A DNA stretch of 56,329 nucleotides from a candidate division WS1 bacterium (GTDB taxonomy: Bacteria; Armatimonadota; Zipacnadia; Zipacnadales; UBA5352), in assembly GCA_003566775.1 (NCBI GenBank), contig PXBW01000158.1, forward strand, positions 1 through 56,329. Reading direction: 5' to 3'. Every line of letters starts with the position of its first letter. Within the stretch, counting starts at the first letter, position 1. The notes below the pieces were generated by a model that was not told the DNA's origin, made no database searches, and was given only the letters and a program-made list of their open reading frames with translations. Below, one piece after another: positions 9,881 through 16,952 of the stretch. The position numbers were made by a program, and so were the translations under genes.

Positions 9881-9886
9881 GCGCAG

Positions 9887-10501
9887 ATGAAGCGGCGCCT
9901 GATACTCGCCACCGGAAACATGCACAAGGTCGGGGAGATCAGAAGCCTGCTCGCCGACCTTCCGATTGAGGTGCTGCACCCTGCAGAGCTTGGCAATCCG
10001 CCGCATTTGACGGAAACGGGAGAGACGTTCGCGGAGAATGCCCTGGAGAAGGCGCTGATCTGCGCCCGCGCGACCGGCGAACTGTCTCTGGCGGATGATT
10101 CGGGACTGGTGGTTGACGCCCTCGGAGGGGAGCCGGGCGTGCGCTCAGCACGCTACGCTGGTGAGGGCGCAACGCAGGATGATCTGATCCAGAAGTTGCT
10201 TCGGGAGATGGCGGATGTACCCGACGACGAGAGGACTGCGCGGTTCATCTGCGTGCTGTCCCTCGCCGCGCCTCATGGAGAGGTGCAGCGGTGGGAGGGA
10301 CGCGTCGAGGGCTGGATCACGCGCGAACCTCTTGGTGTGGGCGGCTTCGGCTATGATCCCGTATTCCTGTACCCTCCCGAGAGAAAGACGTTTGCCGAGA
10401 TGGAGCCGCCAGAGAAGAATGCGGTAAGTCACCGTGGTCGGGCGCTTGCCCAGTTCAGAGAGGATATACCCGAGATCATAGAATTGTTCGACAGCGACTG
10501 A
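9887..10501 (+). CDS. rdgB: RdgB/HAM1-type dITP/XTP pyrophosphatase
   Basis: The enzyme hydrolyses non-canonical purine NTPs (dITP, XTP) to monophosphates, keeping them out of DNA and RNA. The 204 residues show every family hallmark: LATGNMHKVGEI at the N-terminus, LADDSGLVVDALGGEPGVRSARYAG (metal and substrate site), GYDPVFLYPP and SHRGRAL. Length is typical. The start is ATG with GGGAG six bases upstream. It is co-oriented with rph, 39 bp away, and probably co-transcribed. A second housecleaning pyrophosphatase, mazG, lies at 41.9 kb. Confidence 0.95.
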   Translation: MKRRLILATGNMHKVGEIRSLLADLPIEVLHPAELGNPPHLTETGETFAENALEKALICARATGELSLADDSGLVVDALGGEPGVRSARYAGEGATQDDLIQKLLREMADVPDDERTARFICVLSLAAPHGEVQRWEGRVEGWITREPLGVGGFGYDPVFLYPPERKTFAEMEPPEKNAVSHRGRALAQFREDIPEIIELFDSD

Positions 10502-10590
10502 AGCGCCGGAAGGGTCGTGAGGTCCTGGAGTGCGGCGAAGTCGAGAAGCGGATTCGTGGAGTCAACCCGGGGTGCCTGCTAACCTGCGCG

Positions 10591-10803
10591 TTGGTGGCTG
10601 GAGCGGTCCTGCTGCTGATTATGCTGGTGGCGCGAAGAGGCGACAGCGGTGAGCGGAGAGTATGGGTGACGGATTCGGGAGGCAGCTATCATCGGCGTGA
10701 CTGTCGCGCGCTCACCCAAAGCACCCCGACCGAGGTGAGGTTACGATGCGCGATTGCGGATGGGCTGCATCCGTGTTCGCTCTGTAACCCGCCCCGCGGC
10801 TGA
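10591..10803 (+). CDS. Small membrane-anchored protein with YHxxxC...CxxC zinc-ribbon-like motif
   Basis: The 70-residue ORF has a hydrophobic N-terminus (AVLLLIMLVARRG) and then a compact module. Its GSYHRRDCRAL / A-x-GLHPCSLCNP pattern matches small Ada-like zinc-binding domains often tacked onto secreted nucleases or standing alone. The listed TTG start cuts the hydrophobic segment short. The frame is open upstream and the run CLLTCALVAGAVLLLIMLV suggests translation begins earlier. The only start-like codon seen before it is a CTG at 10525 with GGAAGG and GTGAGG upstream. I predict a single-pass membrane protein with an extracytoplasmic zinc-binding head. Function is unknown. Confidence 0.6.
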   Translation: MVAGAVLLLIMLVARRGDSGERRVWVTDSGGSYHRRDCRALTQSTPTEVRLRCAIADGLHPCSLCNPPRG

Positions 10804-10833
10804 CATGCTTGAGTAGCGATCAGGGAGGACAGG

Positions 10834-11655
10834 ATGATGGAACTGAGGCTTTCCGCACGGGAGTACCTAAGTCGCGGTGACAGCTACGAGGAGAAGATGC
10901 AGTACCTTGTCGACGCGGGCTACGATGCAATAGAGTTGACAGGACGCGAAGACATACTGGAGGTTGTTGACGAGATCGCCGCTGCTTCGCGCAACACAGG
11001 GTGTGCCGTCAGCACCATCTGCAGTGGAGGTCGGGGCGCGCTCATGGCCGGGGAGATGGAGGCACGCGAGGTGGCGATGACCGATCTCAAGAGGTTCCTC
11101 GCCGCAGCCGGGCAACTCGGCGCCACAGGTGTCATCTACGCACCGCTGATCGCCGTGAAGATGAATCCCGGGACCTACACGCGACTGCCGAATCTCTCGC
11201 CCCTGTGGGGGCGGGAGGAGCTTGAGAAGGAACTGCTGGTGGAGCTTGCCACTGAGCTTGCTGAACACGCGGAGCAACATGGTGTGTGCGTGCTCTGGGA
11301 ACCACTGAATCGGTACGAGCAGTGGTGGTTCAACAGTCTCTCGGATGGAGCAGACCTGTGCAATCGAGTGGGTAGAGACGGCTGTCGGATCATGGCCGAT
11401 TTCTTCCATATGAGCATCGAGGAGGACACGATCCCCGGCGCACTGGAAGAATATGCGCTGGACTATGTAGCGCACATTCATCTGGCCGACAGCAATCGCG
11501 CTACGCCGGGACATGGGCATACTGACTTCGCGGCCGCCTTCGCCGCGCTTGAAGACGTCGGCTGGGATGGCTTCATGGCCCTCGAGTGCAGCCCGCGCGG
11601 CGACACCACCGAGGACATCACGAGGGCGGCGCAGTTTCTGCGAGCGGAGGCGTAA
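10834..11655 (+). CDS. Sugar phosphate isomerase/epimerase-type TIM barrel
   Basis: The 273-residue protein fits the xylose-isomerase-like/AP-endonuclease-2 TIM-barrel family. Candidate metal ligands appear in the usual order: Glu in VLWEPLNRYE, Asp in IMADFFHM, His in HIHLADS and Glu in FMALECS. The GHGHTDF segment before the last strand is also typical. Such enzymes isomerise or epimerise keto-sugars and inositol derivatives; the substrate cannot be read from the sequence. The start is ATG 10834 (a second ATG follows) with GGGAGGAC upstream. A glycosyltransferase gene follows immediately, and the two are likely co-transcribed. Confidence 0.85.
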   Translation: MMELRLSAREYLSRGDSYEEKMQYLVDAGYDAIELTGREDILEVVDEIAAASRNTGCAVSTICSGGRGALMAGEMEAREVAMTDLKRFLAAAGQLGATGVIYAPLIAVKMNPGTYTRLPNLSPLWGREELEKELLVELATELAEHAEQHGVCVLWEPLNRYEQWWFNSLSDGADLCNRVGRDGCRIMADFFHMSIEEDTIPGALEEYALDYVAHIHLADSNRATPGHGHTDFAAAFAALEDVGWDGFMALECSPRGDTTEDITRAAQFLRAEA

Positions 11656-11656
11656 G

Positions 11657-12796
11657 GTGGAGTCCATGCACGCCGGCTGTAACGGAGTGGGCACCGGCGA
11701 TCGCTTGACGGTGCTCAAGTTGATCACTCCCAGCCGCTACTCAGGCGCGGAACGCATCGCGGTTTATCTCGCCGACGGCCTGCAAAGGCGCGGTCATCGC
11801 GTGGTCTTCGGTTGCAAGGATAACCGACAACTGCTGGAAGCTCTCAACGAGCGCAACATCGAGGCACATGTACTGCCGATCTCCGGCAAGGTTAACCCGA
11901 TCGCGCCCTTTATGGTGGCATGGTTCGCGAGATGGATCGATGCGGACATCATCCACACCCATCTGACTTCGGCGAGTCTCTGGGGAGCCGTTGCGGGGAA
12001 GATCAGTGGTATTCCCAGCATTGCCTCGGTTCATGCGCTCAACTCGAAGACCTGTTATGTGTACTCGGATATGTTGGCCGCCTGCTCCGAGGGCGTGCGG
12101 CAGCATTTGATGGGGCAGGGCATCCACGGTGAGCGTGTCCGGGTAATGTACAACGGTCTCTGCTCGTATCCATTCAACGGAATGCCCTCGCGCGACCAAA
12201 TGCGCGCGGAACTCGATCTGCCGCTCGATGCACCGGTGATTGGAGAGGTAGCCCACCTTTCCTCGCGTAAAGGGCAGTTGTACCTGCTCGAAGCAGTGGC
12301 ACTGTTGCTGCGGCACAGGCCGAATCTCATCTGCCTGCTGGTTGGCGAAGGCGAGGATCACGCGCTTCTCGCGGAGAGGATCGAGCAACTTGGCATCGGA
12401 CATGCAACGCGGATGCTTGGTTACCGACCGGATGCGCGCAGGGTGATGAACGCGATGGATCTCGTGGTTCTGCCGTCGGTCGCAATTGAAGGTCTCGGCA
12501 TAGCGCTGATAGAGGCAGCTTTCCTCGGGAAGCCCGTAGTGGGCAGCGACGCTCCCGGGATAAGAGAGGCACTCGTTGACGGCGAGACCGGACTGCTGGC
12601 GCCGCCCGCCAACGCGGAGGCGCTTGCTGACGCCATCGAGACATTACTCTCAGATCCCCAGATGGCGCGCAGTATGGGAGAGAAGGGTAAGAGACGCGCT
12701 GAGGATATGTTCACACTCGATCATATGGTGACGAGGGCTGACGAGCTCTACCGCGAACTGTTAAAGGAGCAATCGTACAGGTGTGGTACGTACTGA
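11657..12796 (+). CDS. Glycosyltransferase family 4-type (GT-B)
   Basis: This cytoplasmic GT-B enzyme of 379 residues is expected to move a sugar from a nucleotide-sugar donor to a lipid or glycan. The N-terminal half holds an acceptor-domain start (LKLITPSRYSGAERIAVYLADGL). The C-terminal half has the donor-site signature with the E-x7-E motif (EGLGIALIEAA) followed by GKPVVGSDAPGIREAL and GLLAPPAN. I chose GTG 11657, six bases after a GGAGG inside the end of the preceding gene; ATG 11666 is the alternative. The ORF-track start at 11513 overlaps the isomerase and is rejected. Donor and acceptor are unknown; envelope glycan synthesis is the usual role. Confidence 0.88.
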   Translation: MESMHAGCNGVGTGDRLTVLKLITPSRYSGAERIAVYLADGLQRRGHRVVFGCKDNRQLLEALNERNIEAHVLPISGKVNPIAPFMVAWFARWIDADIIHTHLTSASLWGAVAGKISGIPSIASVHALNSKTCYVYSDMLAACSEGVRQHLMGQGIHGERVRVMYNGLCSYPFNGMPSRDQMRAELDLPLDAPVIGEVAHLSSRKGQLYLLEAVALLLRHRPNLICLLVGEGEDHALLAERIEQLGIGHATRMLGYRPDARRVMNAMDLVVLPSVAIEGLGIALIEAAFLGKPVVGSDAPGIREALVDGETGLLAPPANAEALADAIETLLSDPQMARSMGEKGKRRAEDMFTLDHMVTRADELYRELLKEQSYRCGTY

Positions 12797-12851
12797 AGAG
12801 GTTCCAGGCTCACTGAGGCGACGTTCGCAGGATTGTAAATCGCAGACTTCC

Positions 12852-12879
12852 TTGACATCCAACGGCGGTGTGTTATAGT
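12852..12879 (+). promoter_or_regulatory. Sigma-70-type promoter TTGACA-16-TATAGT for the SSB-like gene
   Basis: A consensus TTGACA (12852-12857) is followed after 16 bp by TATAGT (12874-12879). Transcription should start near 12886, giving a leader of ~127 nt before TTG 13013. The leader is longer than needed for a ribosome-binding site and includes GGCCTC/GAAGGCC self-complementarity. Confidence 0.75.
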
Positions 12880-13012
12880 ACCTATAGCGAAACGCGGCCT
12901 CTTGACTGCGCTTCGCAAACGCGTGAAGGCCCCCTGTGCGGCGGACCTGGTGGAGGAATCTCCCTCTGGTTTGAAAGATGACGGTGTCGTGCATGGGTGG
13001 GAGGTGGGCGTA

Positions 13013-13486
13013 TTGGCCGACCTGAATTTTGTGGCGCTGACGGGCTTTTCCACTCGAGAGCCTGCCCTCAGGCAGAAGTCTTCCGGTCAGATCAAGGCAG
13101 AGTTCAGCTTTGAGGTGGACAGACCCTTTCTGCGCGCCAACGGTGAGCCGGTCTCGGACCTGTTCCTCGTTGACGCCTGGCAGGAGATGGGCGAGTGGGT
13201 CATGGAGAATGTGAGTTCGGGCACCCGGCTGATGATAGTGGGGACTCTCAACAAGGAGAGTTACAACAGCCACGGCTCGCGTGAGCACATGACCATCGTA
13301 AAGGCGAAGTACATCCGGAAGACCAGCGGACAACTGTCTGACACTGCGGGGGCGCTCGATGGTCTTAAGGGTGACTCATGGAGTTCGGAGCTTCTCCTTG
13401 ATGCGTGTGAGATCATCAAGGAGGCGATCCGCGACTCTGATGCTCCAGCCACCCTTGATTCGCCTAAGGTCGCGGACAAAAGCTGA
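13013..13486 (+). CDS. Single-stranded DNA-binding protein-like OB-fold protein
   Basis: I set the start at TTG 13013, 6 bp after GGGAGGTGG. The product then begins MADLNFVALTGFSTREPALR, which aligns with the classic SSB opening (LN-x-V-x-L-x-G-x-L-x-x-[DE]-P). It continues with an OB-fold core: FSFEVDRPF, DLFLVDAWQEMGEWVMENVSSGTRLMIVGTL and an IVKAKYIRK end strand. The product has 157 residues. The longer ORF from 12902 would overlap the leader and lacks a good ribosome-binding site. Unlike canonical SSB, the C-terminus (LDSPKVADKS) lacks the acidic DDDIPF-type tip that recruits repair proteins. It may be an accessory SSB or one that does not recruit the usual partners. It has its own promoter and a strong hairpin downstream. 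Confidence 0.72.
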   Translation: MADLNFVALTGFSTREPALRQKSSGQIKAEFSFEVDRPFLRANGEPVSDLFLVDAWQEMGEWVMENVSSGTRLMIVGTLNKESYNSHGSREHMTIVKAKYIRKTSGQLSDTAGALDGLKGDSWSSELLLDACEIIKEAIRDSDAPATLDSPKVADKS

Positions 13487-13519
13487 CGCGGTGCCCAAAG
13501 CAACTGTGCGAAGGTATGA

Positions 13520-13553
13520 GGCAGCCCGAGCTTTCGGGCTGCCGCTGCCTTTC
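13520..13553 (+). terminator. Intrinsic terminator after the SSB-like gene
   Basis: A perfect 10-bp stem GGCAGCCCGA/TCGGGCTGCC with a 4-nt loop lies at 13520-13543, followed by a short pyrimidine run (GCTGCCTTTC). It sits 33 bp after the SSB stop and before the helicase gene. Confidence 0.75.
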
Positions 13554-13583
13554 TGGGGACATGACATCAAGCGGTGAGGATTG

Positions 13584-16334
13584 ATGGCGTTTGACGCGGA
13601 GCGGGCTGCCTACCTGCACCTGTGCGCCGACGGTGCCGGTACGCGCATCTGTGTGACGGGTACGCGCGAGCTTGCCCTGCACTGGGGCACCAGGGCTCGC
13701 CCGGCTGAGATCGAGGCCCAACTGCTACAGCTTGTGGAGAGACTTGACGAGGTGCCGGTGCTGCTCTACGACACGCGCGCTCTCGTTGAGCTTCTATCGC
13801 GCTCTGGCTTGTCAGAAGCCGCCTCGGGTCTGCGGGCGCGTCTGCGCGATGTACAGGCGGCGACGCTCATCGTCCAACCCGCCCTTCAGGATCCATCGCT
13901 GCGTGCGGCAGGTGAGGCGCTGGAAGCAGGCGATGACCGGATGCGTTACGCCGCGGCGGATGATCCGGCTGCAGGGGCGTCACTTTGTCGGGAACTGACC
14001 GCCGCCGTCCGGGAGAGACTCGCGCGAATGCATCCTGCGCCGCTCGCACTGGTGCGTGAGTTGCTCCTTGCCGACATCGGATTCTCGTGGCTCGACCTCG
14101 AGGGCATCTCACTGCCACAGATCGAGGACGGTGCATTGGAGATGCTCGTCGCTGGACGGCCCGGGGTGCCGGACAGCCGCCCACGCGAGCGAGCCGAGGT
14201 GCAGACGCCGCTGCCGGTCACCGCCGCCGGTCTGCTTGAAGAGGGCGGGCCCATAGCGGAGGCTCTCGACCAATTCGCAAGTCGTTCGGGGCAGATCGAG
14301 ATGGCGGGCGGTGTGGCGGAAGCGATGGAAGACGGCGGCGTACTTATGGTCGAGGCCGGCACAGGCGTTGGGAAGACCTTCGCCTACCTGATCCCCGCGA
14401 TCCTCTGGGCACGCGCCCACGCCGACCGGGTGGTCGTGTCCACCAACACAAAGAACCTGCAGGAGCAGTTAGTTGGCCGGGACCTGCCTTTTCTGCGTCG
14501 TTGCCTCGACCTGGATTTCGAGGCGGCGCTGTTGAAGGGGCGCGCAAACTACCTCTGTGTGCGACGTTTCCTCAGTAGAATTCGCGACGCGCTGGGTTCG
14601 ATGATGCAGGAGGATCGGCGTGCAGCCGCGTACCTGGTCTCGTGGTTCTCCGCGAGCGACAGTTGCGACCTCACGCAGATTCCTGCGGAGGCCCGGCATA
14701 GCTTCAATAGACTGGGCGGGTTGATTCAGCAGGTGAGGTCTGACCGCGCAACCTGTCTGGGCCCCGGCTGTAGGCACGCTCGGCACTGTCCTCTGCGAGT
14801 GGCGCGCGGGAGAGCACGTAACGCGGATATCGTCGTCTCCAATCATGCACTCACCCTCGCGGACACGCAATATGATGTGCTGCCCAAGACGAGTCGAATC
14901 ATCTTTGACGAGGCGCACAACCTTGAGAGCGTGGCGACAGATCAGCTCGGCTATGAGGTGTCGAGCTTCAGTTTCTGGGAGATCGGGCGCACCCTTGGTG
15001 ATGAGGGGAAGCGGCGCGGTGTACTCCACGGCATCTCCAGGTATCTCGATGACGCTGACCCGCACAGGACGGACGCGATTGCCGAGGCCCAGGCGCGGCT
15101 CAACGCGGCCTCGAATGAGCTGCAGCCCCTCGGTGAGGAGTTGGGCGCAGCGGTAACGAACATGTGTGTGGCACTTGATCGCGAGGCCGCCGCCGGGCGC
15201 GCGCGTCTGCGCCTCGGGGCAGGTGTGTACGAGACCCGGCACTGGCGGGAGGTCGCGGAGGCCGGCGAGCGAGTGCTATCGCTTCTGCAGAGCATCGCGG
15301 AAGCTCTCCGGAGTGTGTCGGAGGAGCTGCGGGAGGAGAGGACACGCCCGACGCCACAGAGCGACCTTGCCATGGAGGCATCCGGCGCGCTCGGCGCAGT
15401 CGCAGAGCTTGACGCCGCCCTCGGAGCGGTGTTCGACGACAAGCCGGGAGCCGGGTATGTGCTGTGGGCCGAGACCGCGCGAAGGCGCCGAGGCGATCTC
15501 TGGCGCTTGTGCGCAGCGCCGATCGACGTCGGCCCGGCCCTGCAGCGGGCAGTTTACGATCGGCGCGACAGCGTCGTGATGACCTCCGCGACACTTACGG
15601 TGGATGGCTCATTTGACTTCATGCGACAACGCCTCGGATTGGATACCGGCGAAGTCGATGTGCGCGAGTTGATCGTTCCGTCACCGTTCCGCTACCGAGA
15701 GCAGTTGCTCATGTGCGTGCCGGAGGATATCCCCACGCGCGGCGAGGAGGGGCGGGAGGATGCGCTGGCCGAGGCGCTGCTGGACATCGCGGGGGTCGCG
15801 GGTGGTGGAGTGCTGCTTCTGTTCACCTCCCGCGCTCAGATGGATCGTGTCTTCGAGCGAATCGCTCCGAGACTTGCCGACGGCGGCCTCTCGCCGATCT
15901 GTCAGTACACCTCCGGGCCGCGTTCATGGCTCCTGCATCAGCTCAGAGAGCGCGGCAACACGGTGCTGTTCGGTCTCAAGAGCTTCTGGGAGGGCGTTGA
16001 CGTGCCTGGGAAAGCCTTGCGGTGTGTGGTCATCGTCAAGCTCCCTTTTTCCGTGCCGACCGATCCTATCGTCGAATCGCGTTGTGAACTGGCAGCAAAC
16101 CGCGGCCCCGATGGCGGAAGTGACTATTATATCCCTGAGGCGATTCTGGGCTTCAAGCAGGGCATCGGCCGACTCATCCGCTCGGTCACCGATGAGGGCG
16201 TGGTCTTTGTTCTTGACAATCGGCTGATCACGCGCAGATACGGGCAGAGGTTCTTCGCCTCCATCCCCGAATGTCGATTTCAGATGGGGGGCTTCCACGA
16301 GTGTCTCCAGGAGGCTGAGCGCTGGCTTAGATGA
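13584..16334 (+). CDS. DinG/XPD-family Fe-S ATP-dependent DNA helicase
   Basis: The 916-residue superfamily 2 helicase starts at ATG 13584 (GTGAGGA upstream). Walker A is EAGTGVGKTF at ~residue 256, followed by TNTKNLQEQL. Four Fe-S cluster cysteines lie at 325, 391, 396 and 402 (YLCVRRF, CLGPGC, HC). The DEAH box is FDEAHN (~442). C-terminal motifs include MTSATL, FGLKSFWEGVDVPG and GIGRLIRS. All are intact, so a 5'-3' helicase acting in DNA repair or recombination-intermediate processing is expected. The first ~210 residues are not the DEDD exonuclease domain of Firmicutes DinG, and I do not recognise them. The upstream gene is an SSB-like protein, though a terminator separates them. Confidence 0.92.
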   Translation: MAFDAERAAYLHLCADGAGTRICVTGTRELALHWGTRARPAEIEAQLLQLVERLDEVPVLLYDTRALVELLSRSGLSEAASGLRARLRDVQAATLIVQPALQDPSLRAAGEALEAGDDRMRYAAADDPAAGASLCRELTAAVRERLARMHPAPLALVRELLLADIGFSWLDLEGISLPQIEDGALEMLVAGRPGVPDSRPRERAEVQTPLPVTAAGLLEEGGPIAEALDQFASRSGQIEMAGGVAEAMEDGGVLMVEAGTGVGKTFAYLIPAILWARAHADRVVVSTNTKNLQEQLVGRDLPFLRRCLDLDFEAALLKGRANYLCVRRFLSRIRDALGSMMQEDRRAAAYLVSWFSASDSCDLTQIPAEARHSFNRLGGLIQQVRSDRATCLGPGCRHARHCPLRVARGRARNADIVVSNHALTLADTQYDVLPKTSRIIFDEAHNLESVATDQLGYEVSSFSFWEIGRTLGDEGKRRGVLHGISRYLDDADPHRTDAIAEAQARLNAASNELQPLGEELGAAVTNMCVALDREAAAGRARLRLGAGVYETRHWREVAEAGERVLSLLQSIAEALRSVSEELREERTRPTPQSDLAMEASGALGAVAELDAALGAVFDDKPGAGYVLWAETARRRRGDLWRLCAAPIDVGPALQRAVYDRRDSVVMTSATLTVDGSFDFMRQRLGLDTGEVDVRELIVPSPFRYREQLLMCVPEDIPTRGEEGREDALAEALLDIAGVAGGGVLLLFTSRAQMDRVFERIAPRLADGGLSPICQYTSGPRSWLLHQLRERGNTVLFGLKSFWEGVDVPGKALRCVVIVKLPFSVPTDPIVESRCELAANRGPDGGSDYYIPEAILGFKQGIGRLIRSVTDEGVVFVLDNRLITRRYGQRFFASIPECRFQMGGFHECLQEAERWLR

Positions 16335-16352
16335 ACTGGCAAACAGGAGTTG

Positions 16353-16775
16353 ATGTCGATGTCCGGTAAGGATATGCTCTGGCAGGATGACAACTGGTGT
16401 TTTGCCTGCGGGGACGATAATCCTCGCGGCCTTCACATGGACTTTCGCCGGGACGGAGAGTGGTACGTCTGCGACTTCAAGCCGGAGCGTTTCCATCAGG
16501 GATGGATGGGGATTGTGCACGGCGGTATCCTCTCTACGCTACTGGATGAGACGATGAACGATATACTGAGCCGCGATGGTAGGCCGGTGGCAACTGCCGA
16601 GCTTACGATGCGATTCAAGAGGCCCGCAAAGACGGGGATTCCCCTGAGAATTCGGGCCCGGGTCACAAGGGAGCGTCCTCCGCTCTATGAAGCCGAGGGC
16701 GACATTACCGATGCCGAGGGTAGAGTAGTTGCCACCGGGAGTGCGAAGATGATAGAGGTCAAGTCGGACATTTGA
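16353..16775 (+). CDS. PaaI/4HBT-type hotdog thioesterase
   Basis: The small (~140 aa) protein has a hotdog fold of the 4-hydroxybenzoyl-CoA/PaaI thioesterase family. CFACGDDNPRGLHM at the N-terminus and HQGWMGIVHGGILSTLLDETM are the family signature, with the HGG loop and a downstream acidic residue. TAELTMRFKRPAKTGIPL is the central strand. It should hydrolyse an acyl-CoA; the acyl group cannot be told. Starts at 16353 and 16359 are both possible (AGGAG lies 3 or 9 bases upstream). It follows the helicase gene by 18 bp and could be co-transcribed. Confidence 0.85.
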   Translation: MSMSGKDMLWQDDNWCFACGDDNPRGLHMDFRRDGEWYVCDFKPERFHQGWMGIVHGGILSTLLDETMNDILSRDGRPVATAELTMRFKRPAKTGIPLRIRARVTRERPPLYEAEGDITDAEGRVVATGSAKMIEVKSDI

Positions 16776-16777
16776 TC

Positions 16778-16793
16778 GTTCGGTAAGCCGAAC
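16778..16793 (+). terminator. Short hairpin after the thioesterase gene
   Basis: GTTCGG/CCGAAC with a TAAG loop starts just after the thioesterase stop codon. No T-tract follows, so termination would be weak or Rho-assisted. The remaining 16794-16940 sequence holds nothing that I can identify. Confidence 0.4.
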
Positions 16794-16952
16794 CTCTGCG
16801 GGAACTCCGCCGGGGTTTGGTTGCCTCGGTGCCCTGTCGTCTCGGGACGGAATGCCGCTGTGTCTCACGGCACGGGGTATCGATGGTCGTGCTGGCTGAG
16901 CGCGGACCGGGAACCGTGGACGAAGATAGGATCAACTCGAAGAGGATCTCCG

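Noticed and set aside
12902-13012. 37-codon N-terminal extension of the SSB-like protein
   Set aside because: It has no ribosome-binding site and lies in the leader after the promoter; the canonical SSB start aligns with TTG 13013.
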